Shown here one piece after another: positions 25,202-34,186 of a DNA stretch of 64,000 bases. Source of the DNA: an uncultured Bacteroidales bacterium (lineage in GTDB: Bacteria; Bacteroidota; Bacteroidia; Bacteroidales; WCHB1-69). Each line of letters opens with the position of its first letter. The stretch's first letter is position 1. The position numbers and the translations under genes were made by a program. The stretch lies in the NCBI GenBank assembly GCA_900315245.1, contig OMYJ01000006.1:62001-126000 (forward strand), in the 5' to 3' direction. Under the pieces are notes generated by a model. The model did not search any database, had not been told where the DNA came from, and worked only from the letters and a program-made list of their open reading frames with translations.

Positions 25202-26920
25202 TTATGAATTAAGGTTCGTCTTGAAGTTCCGTTCCAATTTGGTGAAGCGGTTCAGGTTGTGGCGGGAGAGGACGAGCAGGAATATGACGGCAACGGCGAT
25301 CAACACGATGACCCATTTGGTGAACTTGAAGAACTTGACCAAGATGGAGAACACGAAATAGAAAACGATGACAAAGCGGATCAGCGTCCACACGATGACC
25401 GCCAACATATTGGCGCGGTTCTCTTTCACCAGATTGCGGTAGAGCTCATGGACTTTGGGGCTGTTGCGCACGATGCCGAACAGGAACGGCGAAACGGCCA
25501 CCAAACAGCCGACAGCGGCCATAGTGTTGAACCCCCATTTGGGAATCATCTCGACGTATGGCAGTTTTTTGACAAAGGGGATGACGAATTCGAACATGAC
25601 AGCAAGTGTGGCGAACGACAGCACCGAGAAAACCAGCACATTCGTGATGGTGCTCTTGATGATGCTGCTCCAGTTCTTCTTGCCTTCGTTGCTGGATCCG
25701 AACAATGCGTATGCATCCAACGCCTCTTTCGTCTTCGGTGACAGCCGTTTCTCCAGTCCGTTATAAACAGGTGTAGCCAATTTGATCCAGTAAGGCGTTG
25801 TGAATGTGGTGATTACCGACGAAGCGATGATAACCGGGTAAATGTAGGATGGCATTACGTGCTGCGCCACGGCCACGGACGCGATGATGAAGGCGAACTC
25901 GCCGATCTGCGAAAGTGTGAAGCCGGACTTGACAGAATCCTCCAGGTTCGAGCCGGCCACGACTGCTGCTACCGAACAGACAAACGCCTTGACTACCAGC
26001 GTGATAATCACAAGAGAAAGTATCAGTTTCCAATATTGAAGCAAGACCTGCGGGTCAATCATCATACCCACAGAAACGAAGAATATGGCGCAAAAGAGGT
26101 TCTTGATGCTTTCGGTGAGATGCTCGATACGATCGCTCTCATCCGTTTCAGCCAAGATGGAACCGATGACAAACGCACCCAAAGCGGATGAGAAGCCCAC
26201 CTGGTTGGCGATAATCACCATGGCAAAACAGAGACCGATGGAGATGATCAGCAGGTTTTCATTGTTGATATACTTCTTGAATTTCCGCAAAAGCGTGGGT
26301 ATCAAATAGATGCCAACCACAAACCAGAGAATGAGGAAGAAGACGAGTTTCACGATGCTCATCAGCATTTCGCGACCGGCACCGTTGTTCTTACTCGCGG
26401 CCACAGTGGAAATCAACACCATCATCACCACGGCCACAATGTCCTGGATGATCAGCACCACCGTGGTGAGACTCGCGAACGGCTTGTCCTTGAGATTCAT
26501 GTCATCGAAAGCTTTGACGATGATGGCTGTAGAGGACATCGACAGCATGCCGCCGAGGAAGATACTCTCCATCACGCCCCACCCCATCACGAAACCGAGC
26601 AAGGCACCCACACCAATCATGCCGATGATGCCGATAAAGGCGGTCAGAAAGGCTTTGCTGCCCACCGACATCAGCTTTTTGAAACTGAACTCCAGTCCGA
26701 CACTGAACATCATGAAGATGATACCGATTTCGGACCAGACCTCCACGTCGCTCACATCCGTGACGGTGGGGAAAATGTGCAAATGCGGCCCCACAAGGAA
26801 ACCGGCCACCAGATAGCCCAACACAAGGGGCTGTTTCAACAATTTGAAAATAACGGTCACGACACCCGCCGAAGTCAATATCAGCGCCAAATCCGCAACC
26901 AACCGTAAATTCTCAGACAT
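25202..26920 (-). CDS. cation:proton antiporter (KefB/CPA2-like)
   Basis: A polytopic inner-membrane protein of 572 aa of the monovalent cation:proton antiporter-2 family. The first ~390 residues hold the Na/H-exchanger fold with some twelve membrane helices: VAGFLVGPHL near the start, MLSMSSTAIIVKAF, the GFSSALGAFVIGSILAET core helix with its acidic residue, and the IGEFAFIIASVA helix. After a cytoplasmic linker (SSNEGKKNW) come at least three extra membrane helices instead of the TrkA/RCK nucleotide-binding domain of classical KefB. It starts 27 bases after galE and is probably co-transcribed with it. Confidence 0.88.
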   Translation of the reverse strand: MSENLRLVADLALILTSAGVVTVIFKLLKQPLVLGYLVAGFLVGPHLHIFPTVTDVSDVEVWSEIGIIFMMFSVGLEFSFKKLMSVGSKAFLTAFIGIIGMIGVGALLGFVMGWGVMESIFLGGMLSMSSTAIIVKAFDDMNLKDKPFASLTTVVLIIQDIVAVVMMVLISTVAASKNNGAGREMLMSIVKLVFFLILWFVVGIYLIPTLLRKFKKYINNENLLIISIGLCFAMVIIANQVGFSSALGAFVIGSILAETDESDRIEHLTESIKNLFCAIFFVSVGMMIDPQVLLQYWKLILSLVIITLVVKAFVCSVAAVVAGSNLEDSVKSGFTLSQIGEFAFIIASVAVAQHVMPSYIYPVIIASSVITTFTTPYWIKLATPVYNGLEKRLSPKTKEALDAYALFGSSNEGKKNWSSIIKSTITNVLVFSVLSFATLAVMFEFVIPFVKKLPYVEMIPKWGFNTMAAVGCLVAVSPFLFGIVRNSPKVHELYRNLVKENRANMLAVIVWTLIRFVIVFYFVFSILVKFFKFTKWVIVLIAVAVIFLLVLSRHNLNRFTKLERNFKTNLNS

Positions 26921-26947
26921 TCTTAATTATGCATTATGAATTTTGAA

Positions 26948-27973
26948 TTATGAATTAATATGTCGCTCCCATTTCCACGCGCTCTCCATCATGGCGGTCA
27001 CATCGTAGCGGCAGTGCCAGCCGAGGAGTTTGTTGGCGCGGGTGCTGTCGGCATAGATCGCGGGCACGTCACCGGGACGACGGTCGCCGAGCACATAGTT
27101 CAGCTTCTTGCCGATAACTTTCTCAGCCGCATCCAGCATCTCCAACACTGAAAGTCCGTTGCCACTGCCGAGGTTGAAGATTTCGCAACGCTCCGCATAC
27201 CGGGCCTCCACCAGATAATCCATTCCTTTGACATGCGCATCGGCAATGTCACAAACATGCAAGTAATCGCGGATGCAGGAACCGTCGCGGGTGTCATAGT
27301 CCGTGCCGAAAACGGCCATCTGCGGCAACTTGCCCGATGCGACTTGCATGATGATGGGTATCAGGTTATTCGGCTTGTCGGGAGAAAGTTCGCCATTCAA
27401 TCCGGTAGGATGGGCACCCACGGGGTTGAAGTAGCGCAGAATTAAGGCACTCATTTTCGAATTGGCCGTCAACTCACTCTGTATCATACCCTCACAAATC
27501 TGTTTCGTATGCGCGTACGGGCAGGCAGCCACTCCGAGCGGAGTCTGCTCATTGACAGGCAGGTTCTCGATGTCGCCATACACCGAGGCTGACGAGGAGA
27601 AGAGCAGGTGCTTGACCCCGAACTTCTCGCAGGCTTCCAACACATTCATCATCGTACCGAGATTGTTGCGGTAATACATCAGCGGCTTCTCAACTGATTC
27701 GCCCACAGCTTTGTATGCGGCGAAATGGATGATTCCGACCACATCAGGGTTTTCCTCAAACACTTTGAAGAAGGCCTCCTTGTCGCAGACATCCACCTCA
27801 TAGTTCTTGACTTTCACGCCGGTGATCTCCTCAACCCGGCGCATCGTTTCCGGTGTACTGCGCACGCAGTTGTCCACAGAGACGACATCGTATTTTCCAC
27901 TTTCAACAAGGGCGATAATCGTGTGCGAACCGATATATCCGCAGCCGCCCGTAACCATAATTTTCCGTTTCAT
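26948..27973 (-). CDS. galE: UDP-glucose 4-epimerase
   Basis: Interconverts UDP-glucose and UDP-galactose. A 341-aa extended short-chain dehydrogenase with the NAD-binding motif GGCGYIGSH at the N-terminus, the catalytic SSSASVYGD segment with Ser, the YAHTK Tyr/Lys pair, and the RYFNPVGAHPTG segment typical of GalE. Length normal. First gene of a probable galE-antiporter transcript. The leader is built of repeated AATCACCAATCACAA units directly before the ATG. Confidence 0.93.
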   Translation of the reverse strand: MKRKIMVTGGCGYIGSHTIIALVESGKYDVVSVDNCVRSTPETMRRVEEITGVKVKNYEVDVCDKEAFFKVFEENPDVVGIIHFAAYKAVGESVEKPLMYYRNNLGTMMNVLEACEKFGVKHLLFSSSASVYGDIENLPVNEQTPLGVAACPYAHTKQICEGMIQSELTANSKMSALILRYFNPVGAHPTGLNGELSPDKPNNLIPIIMQVASGKLPQMAVFGTDYDTRDGSCIRDYLHVCDIADAHVKGMDYLVEARYAERCEIFNLGSGNGLSVLEMLDAAEKVIGKKLNYVLGDRRPGDVPAIYADSTRANKLLGWHCRYDVTAMMESAWKWERHINS

Positions 27974-28028
27974 ATTGTTTTGTGATTGGTGATTAGTGAA
28001 TTGTGATTGGTGATTAGTAAATGGAACA

Positions 28029-28036
28029 CAAATCTA
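28029..28036 (-). promoter_or_regulatory. possible -7 promoter box of galE
   Basis: TAGATTTG on the - strand fits TAnnTTTG, about 55 bases before the galE start codon. The repeat leader lies between the box and the start. Confidence 0.45.
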
Positions 28037-28074
28037 TATAAAGTACCTTACTTTCATCTTTTTTCATCGTAAAT

Positions 28075-28881
28075 TCATCGTTCTACAGTTAAAACGCCGA
28101 AGCACTTCCCCCTATTCGACATCTGGCAAACGCGGGTATTGCCCACCACTGCGGGCGGGTTGAGTTCCTCGTGGGAATGTCCACCGATAATCACGTCTAT
28201 CTCAGGTACTTGGCGAGCGATTTCGTAGTCATTATCCTTAACGTTTTTATCCACCCCCACATGGGATAAACAGACAATGAGGTCGCAGTTCTGGGCCTTC
28301 AGTATCGAAACCACCTTGCGGGCCGTCTCCACGGGATCGAGATAGGTGACCTCACCGGCAACCTTCGGAGCGACATAGCCGTTGAGATTCACCCCGAGTC
28401 CGAAAATGCCGATTTTCATACCACCACGCTCTATAATGACGTAGGGTTTGATAATCTTGGCCAGTTTCTTGTTGGCGAACTGGTAGTTGGCGCAAACCAC
28501 AGGAAAGTCGGCGGTCTTGAGGCGCGCGGCGAGGGCTGCGGAACCGTTGTCAAACTCGTGATTCCCGAGAGTGGCTGCGTCATAGCTCATGGCGTTCATC
28601 AGCCACACCTCCACATAGCCTTTGAAGATGTTGAAATACGGGGTCCCTTGAGAGAAGTCGCCGCCATCAAGCAGCAGCGTATTGGGATTATCAGCCCTAA
28701 TCTCGCGGATGGCCGCCTCCCTACGGAGAGCGCCTCCAACATTCACGTCCTGCTTGTAGGAATAGGGGTCAATCTGGCTGTGCGTGTCGTTTGTATGCAT
28801 GATAACCAACGGCTGAGACTGTATTGAGAGCACAGACAACAAGCTGATTACCAACAAACTGACAAATTGTTTTCCTTTCAT
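28075..28881 (-). CDS. 5'-nucleotidase-type metallophosphatase, catalytic domain only
   Basis: A secreted metallophosphoesterase of 268 aa with a signal peptide (FVSLLVISLLSVLSIQS). Metal-binding motifs are in order: HTNDTHSQIDP, LDGGDFSQGT, GNHEFDNG, VCLSHVGVD and GGHSHEE. This corresponds to the N-terminal catalytic half of UshA-type 5'-nucleotidases. The C-terminal substrate-binding half is not attached; in Bacteroidota it is often encoded by a separate gene, but none lies next to this one. It has its own promoter. Confidence 0.88.
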   Translation of the reverse strand: MKGKQFVSLLVISLLSVLSIQSQPLVIMHTNDTHSQIDPYSYKQDVNVGGALRREAAIREIRADNPNTLLLDGGDFSQGTPYFNIFKGYVEVWLMNAMSYDAATLGNHEFDNGSAALAARLKTADFPVVCANYQFANKKLAKIIKPYVIIERGGMKIGIFGLGVNLNGYVAPKVAGEVTYLDPVETARKVVSILKAQNCDLIVCLSHVGVDKNVKDNDYEIARQVPEIDVIIGGHSHEELNPPAVVGNTRVCQMSNRGKCFGVLTVER

Positions 28882-28904
28882 TATCGTTTCAGAAATATCG
28901 TCTG

Positions 28905-28912
28905 CAAATGTA
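28905..28912 (-). promoter_or_regulatory. -7 promoter box of the metallophosphatase gene
   Basis: TACATTTG on the - strand, about 24 bases before the start codon. It stands back to back with the acyl-CoA ligase promoter. Confidence 0.6.
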
Positions 28913-28988
28913 CATAAATTACAAATGCAAACAGAGGTCCTGTTTTAAGAGAATTCAATCACATAGGACATACTCAACGAAAATTTTT

Positions 28989-28996
28989 TATATTTG
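28989..28996 (+). promoter_or_regulatory. -7 promoter box of the acyl-CoA ligase gene
   Basis: TATATTTG, followed by a leader of roughly 105 bases to ATG 29109. Confidence 0.65.
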
Positions 28997-29108
28997 CCGC
29001 TTGAATAATATCGACAATAAACTCGCTAAACCAAACTCTGAGTTCTGGTGCATACAACCTTCAATCTAACAGCTTTTTTATCGAAATCAATTAATCAACA
29101 ATATAAAT

Positions 29109-30764
29109 ATGAAAAGAAACGGAGAACCCACAAGGCATTTTTTCACCTATTATAACCAGACCATTCCCGAAAACTGGAATGCGCCTGCCCTAACGGACTA
29201 CAACGGCACCACAAGCTACACCTACGGCGAAATGGCGGCACAGATGTTCAAGCTCCAGATTCTGCTGGAGCAATCCGGGATAGGCAAGGGTGACAAAGTG
29301 GTGATATGCAGCCGCAACTGTTCCAACTGGGCGGTCGCGCTTCTGGCCATCGCCACCAACCGCGGCGTCATCGTCTCCATCATGGATGCCTTTGCGCCCA
29401 CCGACATCGAAGGGCTCACCAACCATTCTGACGCAAAAGCCATGTTCGTGAGCCTTAATGTTTGGAAAAACATTGATGTTCAACATCTTGAGAATATCAT
29501 GTTGGTTGTTGACACGGATGACTTCCAGCTATTGTTCGCCCGCACGGAGCAGCAGGAACAGGCCTACGCGCAATTCAAAAACATTTACCGTGAGCGCTAC
29601 CCCCGCGGACTGAGCCGCGAGGACATCAATCTGCCGACCGACAATCTCGACGACTTGATGATCATCAACTACACCTCCGGAACCACAGGAGCACCGCGCG
29701 GCGCGATGCTGACTTACCGGAACATCTCCGCCAATGTGCAGTACAGCCAGGAGGAAATCCCCAACCATGCCGGCTGGACAGAGGTCTGCATGCTGCCGTT
29801 GGCACACATGTTCGGCATGACCATTGAATTCCTCTACCAGGTGGCCGGCGGCTGCCACGTCTATTTCCTTGGAAAGACCCCTTCCCCCGCCACGCTGCTG
29901 AAATGCTATTCGGAGACAAAACCGTATATGATCCTGACAGTGCCGCTGGTGATTGAAAAAATCTTCCATTCAAAGATATTTCCGGCATTGAGGAAACCGA
30001 GTATCAAGGCGTTATGGAATACCCCCTTGTTGTGCAAAGTGGTGGAAAAGAAAATTTACGACCAGTTGATGAAAGCCTTCGGCGGAAATCTGATCTGGCT
30101 GATCACGGGCGGCGCCGCACTGAACACCGAAGTGGAGAAAGTACTCCGCCGCATCAAGTTCCCGTTGGTCGTGGGTTACGGCATGACCGAGGCGGGACCC
30201 TTGGTGAGCTACGAACACTGGTACAAGCAACCGGTGGGCTCCTGCGGCAAGGTTGTGACCCGTAACGAGGTGATCATAAACTCCCCGAATCCCGAAAACG
30301 AGGTCGGAGAAATCCTGTTCCGCGGCGAACACGTGATGCAGGGCTACTACAAGAATGAAGAGGCCACCAATGCCGCCATCGACAGCGAAGGCTGGCTGCA
30401 TACCGGCGACCTCGGACTGATGGACAAAGACGGAAACCTCTACATCAAAGGGCGTTCAAAAGCGATGATCCTCACCTCCAGCGGACAAAACATCTACCCC
30501 GAGGAACTGGAGTCCAAACTCAGCACCCTGCCAGGCGTAGGCGAAAACGTGATCGTGGGTCGAAAGGGGAAACTCGTCGCCCTCGTCTATCCCGACCCTG
30601 CTTTCGACTGGTCCAAGGTCACCGTGGAAGAACAGATGCAGAAGAATCTGGAGACCATCAACACGATGGTGGCCAAATACGAGCGCATCTCCGCCATCGA
30701 AACTGTGGAACAGGAGTTCGCCAAAACCCCGAAGCGGTCGATCCGGAGGTTTTTGTACAAGTAG
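29109..30764 (+). CDS. AMP-dependent acyl-CoA ligase (long-chain fatty acid type)
   Basis: A 551-aa ANL-superfamily adenylating enzyme, expected to activate a fatty acid to acyl-AMP and then acyl-CoA. The P-loop is INYTSGTTGAPRGAM; further motifs are GYGMTEAGPLVSY, the hinge-preceding GWLHTGDLG, and the catalytic Lys near the C-terminus in KTPKRSIRRFLYK. No carrier-protein domain follows. It is 11 bases upstream of rsgA on the same strand, so the two are probably one transcript. Confidence 0.88.
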   Translation: MKRNGEPTRHFFTYYNQTIPENWNAPALTDYNGTTSYTYGEMAAQMFKLQILLEQSGIGKGDKVVICSRNCSNWAVALLAIATNRGVIVSIMDAFAPTDIEGLTNHSDAKAMFVSLNVWKNIDVQHLENIMLVVDTDDFQLLFARTEQQEQAYAQFKNIYRERYPRGLSREDINLPTDNLDDLMIINYTSGTTGAPRGAMLTYRNISANVQYSQEEIPNHAGWTEVCMLPLAHMFGMTIEFLYQVAGGCHVYFLGKTPSPATLLKCYSETKPYMILTVPLVIEKIFHSKIFPALRKPSIKALWNTPLLCKVVEKKIYDQLMKAFGGNLIWLITGGAALNTEVEKVLRRIKFPLVVGYGMTEAGPLVSYEHWYKQPVGSCGKVVTRNEVIINSPNPENEVGEILFRGEHVMQGYYKNEEATNAAIDSEGWLHTGDLGLMDKDGNLYIKGRSKAMILTSSGQNIYPEELESKLSTLPGVGENVIVGRKGKLVALVYPDPAFDWSKVTVEEQMQKNLETINTMVAKYERISAIETVEQEFAKTPKRSIRRFLYK

Positions 30765-30775
30765 AAGCCATCTCC

Positions 30776-31711
30776 ATGCACGGACTTGTCACTAAATCAA
30801 CAGGAAGCTGGTACTCGGTGCTAAACGAGAGCACAGGCGAGCGGTTGGAGTGCAGACTGCGCGGACAGTTCCGCATCCACGGCATCAAGAACACCAATCC
30901 CGTGGTTGTGGGCGACCGCGTGGATTATGGGACTGAGAAAGACGGGACCGGCATCATCACCCATATTGAGACGCGGAAGAACTACATCGAACGGAAATCG
31001 ACCAACCTCTCGAAAATCCGCCATTTGATTGCCGCAAACATCGACTTGGCGTTCCTTCTCGTCACCCTGCGCGAACCTCGCACCTCACTGGGATTCATCG
31101 ACCGCTTTCTGGTTGCCGCAGAAGGATTCCGCATCCCCGTATGTCTGGTATTCAACAAGATGGACCTTTACAGCGAGGCCGAACTGAGTGTTGTGGAGGA
31201 ACTGTCAGCACTCTACAGCCACATCGGCTACGATGTCCTGCGCACCTCTGTGGTCTCCGGAATGGGCATTGACAAACTGAGGGAGATGATCCATGGGAAA
31301 GTCTGCCTCTTCAGCGGACATTCCGGTACAGGCAAGTCAGCGATAATCAGCGCAATAGACCCGACACTGAACCTGCGTACCGGCGACATCTCAAAAGTAC
31401 ATAACAAGGGGAAGCACACCACTACCTTCGCGGAGATGTTCCCGCTGGCCGAAGGCTATATGATTGACACGCCAGGCATCAAGGAATTCGGGCTGATCCA
31501 ATACTCCAAGGAAGAGGTCCGCGACTATTTCCCGGAAATCAGAGCCTATAACAACCGTTGCAAATTCGATGACTGCAGCCACACGCACGAACCCGGCTGT
31601 CTGGTGCAGAAGGCCGTGGAAAGCGGCGAAATAGCCCTCTCCCGCTACCTCAACTACATCGCCATCCTTGAAGCCGATGACATGAAACTGGCCGACTGGG
31701 AACTACGATAG
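30776..31711 (+). CDS. rsgA: ribosome small subunit-dependent GTPase A
   Basis: A GTPase acting late in 30S subunit maturation, 311 aa. An N-terminal OB-fold (residues ~1-75) is followed by a circularly permuted GTPase domain: the G4 motif FNKMD comes before G1 GHSGTGKS, then G3 DTPGIKEFGL. The C-terminal zinc knuckle is visible as CKFDDCSHTHEPGC. All motifs intact and length normal. It follows the acyl-CoA ligase after 11 bases. Confidence 0.95.
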   Translation: MHGLVTKSTGSWYSVLNESTGERLECRLRGQFRIHGIKNTNPVVVGDRVDYGTEKDGTGIITHIETRKNYIERKSTNLSKIRHLIAANIDLAFLLVTLREPRTSLGFIDRFLVAAEGFRIPVCLVFNKMDLYSEAELSVVEELSALYSHIGYDVLRTSVVSGMGIDKLREMIHGKVCLFSGHSGTGKSAIISAIDPTLNLRTGDISKVHNKGKHTTTFAEMFPLAEGYMIDTPGIKEFGLIQYSKEEVRDYFPEIRAYNNRCKFDDCSHTHEPGCLVQKAVESGEIALSRYLNYIAILEADDMKLADWELR

Positions 31712-31754
31712 CTCGCGGTTTTCCGTCTGGAGAATTCCAGAATCTGCCTTACAA

Positions 31755-32381
31755 CTAACAATTGTTATAGATTTCGAAGGAATGGTCGTCGTAGAAGAAG
31801 ATAATCTTCTGCAACTTCCGTTCCTGAGCGCCAACAGCTGCACGGCGGTCGCGTTTGGCAGGCGCAGGCGACGGCTTAGGCTCGGAAGATTTACGGATAC
31901 GCACTTGCGCGGGTTGGATGTGCGTTGGGGATTCCGCCATAGCCGGAATGGGATCCTCATTCGTTTCTGCCGTTTCTGCCGTATCCACCGTATCTTCTAT
32001 TTCATTAGCGACAGCTTCATTGGCGGAATTCACATCGGCCTCAGAATTCACCGGATTTTCAAATTCGCCGAACAGATCGGTTTGCCTGTCAATTATTAAA
32101 TTCTCGACGGGATATTCGTTTGAGGGCGTTTCCGTTTCTGATTTAACACTTGTATCAACAGGCTGCTCATCCGGACGCAACATTTCTCCCATTCCCATAA
32201 TCAACCACTCCGTAGAGATTTCAGGAAACTTAGCCAGGACCTTACGCGCCACATCTAAACTAGGCTGATTTCTACCAGTTAACAAATGTGTCATTCCCGA
32301 ACGGCTGATTCCAATTGTATCCGCAAACGCAGAAGATGACAATTGTGAATACTCGATTACTTGTTTGATTCTGTCTATCAT
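31755..32381 (-). CDS. XRE-type helix-turn-helix transcriptional regulator
   Basis: A 208-aa regulator. Residues ~1-65 form a Cro/CI-type helix-turn-helix: IKQVIEYSQLSSSAFADTI, then the recognition helix SRSGMTHLLTGRNQPSLD, then the STEWLIMGMGEML segment common in Bacteroidota regulators of this class. The middle is acidic and low-complexity, the end basic with a short predicted strand. No peptidase or sensor domain is evident. It stands alone and faces an 800-base AT-rich non-coding stretch with possible operator sites. Confidence 0.8.
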   Translation of the reverse strand: MIDRIKQVIEYSQLSSSAFADTIGISRSGMTHLLTGRNQPSLDVARKVLAKFPEISTEWLIMGMGEMLRPDEQPVDTSVKSETETPSNEYPVENLIIDRQTDLFGEFENPVNSEADVNSANEAVANEIEDTVDTAETAETNEDPIPAMAESPTHIQPAQVRIRKSSEPKPSPAPAKRDRRAAVGAQERKLQKIIFFYDDHSFEIYNNC

Positions 32382-33180
32382 ATTTACTTTTGTATTAAAT
32401 TCTTATTGATATTACAATCATATTTCTCGCATGCAAAATTAGTAAATATATCAATCCGTCAACATATTTTTGTAAACACATTTTTCAACACAAATGGAAA
32501 CGCTATGGCTATTCAACAAACATTGTTTACAAATACCTCATTCAATACATTAAATAAACTATATATATATTTGATTTATAATACATAGCATATCATATAA
32601 TAATATTCATTCGTTTTGTTGATAAAAATATATCTTTATTTAACAAATAACTGTAAGTATATTATGTAAAATATGTGGAAATCAGATTTTTAATAAACTA
32701 TTAGTTATTATGATTGATGTGTGATTCTGAATGTGGTTTTGTTGGTTCTATTTGTCAACAATATTGATACTTTGTTATAAAACACGAATACCCTTCTTCA
32801 GATTAAATTTAGATATGTTACTTATGGGTGTTACTATTGTGTCATTTGTTAGTATTGCGATTTCTTTTTGTCAACTTATCGGCAAATCCGATTGTATTCT
32901 GTTTACTTTTGTCGCTATTACAATTGTTCACAATTACTATTCGTGCTTTTTATTTAGTTAACTTTTGTATTCATTTAATCTTATCTTTGTTTTCTACTCG
33001 TTAATTCATTTATTCCAGACACTCACTAAAAAGATTTTGAATTTTGAATTCTGAACGCGATAAAAGACTATTTTTGCCGCCAATTTCAAAAGGGCTCCCC
33101 CTACCCTGCTTGACGATGAATAGACGATGAAAATGGGGGGACTGAAAGATTGTTAGAAAACCAATAATATAATAATAAAG
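32382..33180. other. AT-rich non-coding stretch with possible regulator sites
   Basis: No convincing gene in about 800 bases. It holds a possible -7 box for the XRE gene (TAATTTTG, - strand, 32434-32441). Two complementary 10-base sites, TTTGTAAACA (32469-32478) and TGTTTACAAA (32524-32533), form an inverted pair 45 bases apart. The -7 box of the DUF486 gene is near the right end. A 76-codon hydrophobic frame at 32731-32961 lacks a promoter or coding character. Confidence 0.5.
33069..33076 (+). promoter_or_regulatory. -7 promoter box of the DUF486 gene
   Basis: TATTTTTG followed by GCCGCC, about 105 bases before ATG 33181. Confidence 0.55.
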
Positions 33181-33549
33181 ATGAAAGGATTATATACAGT
33201 ATTGTTGCTTCTCTGTTCAAATGTTTTCATGACATTTGCCTGGTACAGTCATTTGAGGTTACAGCACACCGCCTGGTTCAGCAAATTGACACTTCCCATG
33301 GTGGTGCTTTTCAGCTGGAGTATCGCGTTACTTGAATACAGTTTCATGGTGCCTGCCAATCGCATCGGCTATATCGACAACGGAGGGCCGTTTAACCTCT
33401 GGCAGCTGAAAGTAATCCAGGAATTCATCTCGCTGACGGTCTTCACGGTGATCACGATTCTGGTTTTCAAAAACGAATCGTTCTCCGTCAACCATCTCAT
33501 AGGATTCTGTTTCCTTGTGCTGGCTGTCTATTTCATCTTCAAGAAATAA
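33181..33549 (+). CDS. DMT/DUF486 family small membrane protein
   Basis: A 122-aa inner-membrane protein with four hydrophobic helices. The layout matches DUF486: an N-terminal helix with CSNVFMTFAWYSHL, then ALLEYSFMVPANRIGY, then QLKVIQEFISLTVF, and a last helix ending YFIFKK. The family is related to small multidrug-type transporters; its substrate is unknown. Monocistronic, convergent with the sugar transferase. Confidence 0.85.
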   Translation: MKGLYTVLLLLCSNVFMTFAWYSHLRLQHTAWFSKLTLPMVVLFSWSIALLEYSFMVPANRIGYIDNGGPFNLWQLKVIQEFISLTVFTVITILVFKNESFSVNHLIGFCFLVLAVYFIFKK

Positions 33550-33575
33550 TCAGGATTTTCTCTGGTTTTGAGCGT

Positions 33576-34172
33576 TTATTTGTCCCTGTGGATGATGGCC
33601 GCGAACGTTTGCAGGATGATTTTCGTATCGGTCCACAACGACTGATCCTCTATATATTTTAAGTTCAGCGCCAATTTGTCGGGCATAATCTCCTGGATAT
33701 AGGTCTGTTCCGGGTTTTCCGAAGCAGCCAGCAGCGCATTTTCGTTCACGTAACGAATAGAAGCGTAGTCGGTAAGTCCAGGACGTACGGAGAGCACTTT
33801 CAGTTGCTCTGGTGTGTAAAGATCCACATATTTACGGACTTCAGGACGGGGCCCGACAATGCTCATCTCCCCTTTCAGGATGTTCAGGAATTGCGGGAAC
33901 TCGTCGATTTTGTATTTCCTGAGAAACAAGCCGCTTCTGGTGATTCTCGCGTCCGCGGCTCCAACCGTAATCAGACTGCCGTGGTCGGAATCCTTATACA
34001 TGGTGCGGAACTTGTAGAGCTGGAAATCCTTGTTGTGACGGCCAACCCTTGTCTGCTTGTAGAATACATGTCCTCTGGTGTCACACACAATGACCAACGA
34101 GATCAGCAGGCCGAAAGGGAAGAAGACGGCGAGCGCAATCAAGGACAAGACAATGTCAAACAGCCGTTTCAT
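33576..34172 (-). CDS. bacterial sugar transferase (initiating glycosyltransferase)
   Basis: A protein of about 198 aa of the WcaJ/PglC-type polyprenol-phosphate phosphosugar transferase family, which starts glycan assembly on the lipid carrier at the inner membrane. The N-terminal helix MKRLFDIVLSLIALAVFF precedes VGRHNKDFQLYKFRTM, RSGLFLRKYKIDEFPQFLN and the hallmark SIVGPRPE. An in-frame ATG at 34202 would overlap the upstream gene; 34172 (MKRLFD) agrees with family starts. It directly follows the GWxTD gene on the same strand. Confidence 0.9.
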   Translation of the reverse strand: MKRLFDIVLSLIALAVFFPFGLLISLVIVCDTRGHVFYKQTRVGRHNKDFQLYKFRTMYKDSDHGSLITVGAADARITRSGLFLRKYKIDEFPQFLNILKGEMSIVGPRPEVRKYVDLYTPEQLKVLSVRPGLTDYASIRYVNENALLAASENPEQTYIQEIMPDKLALNLKYIEDQSLWTDTKIILQTFAAIIHRDK

Positions 34173-34186
34173 TACATTCAAAAGGA

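Noticed and set aside
32731..32961. 76-codon hydrophobic frame in the AT-rich gap
   Set aside because: Begins without a usual leader or promoter box, and hydrophobic frames are expected by chance in T-rich DNA.
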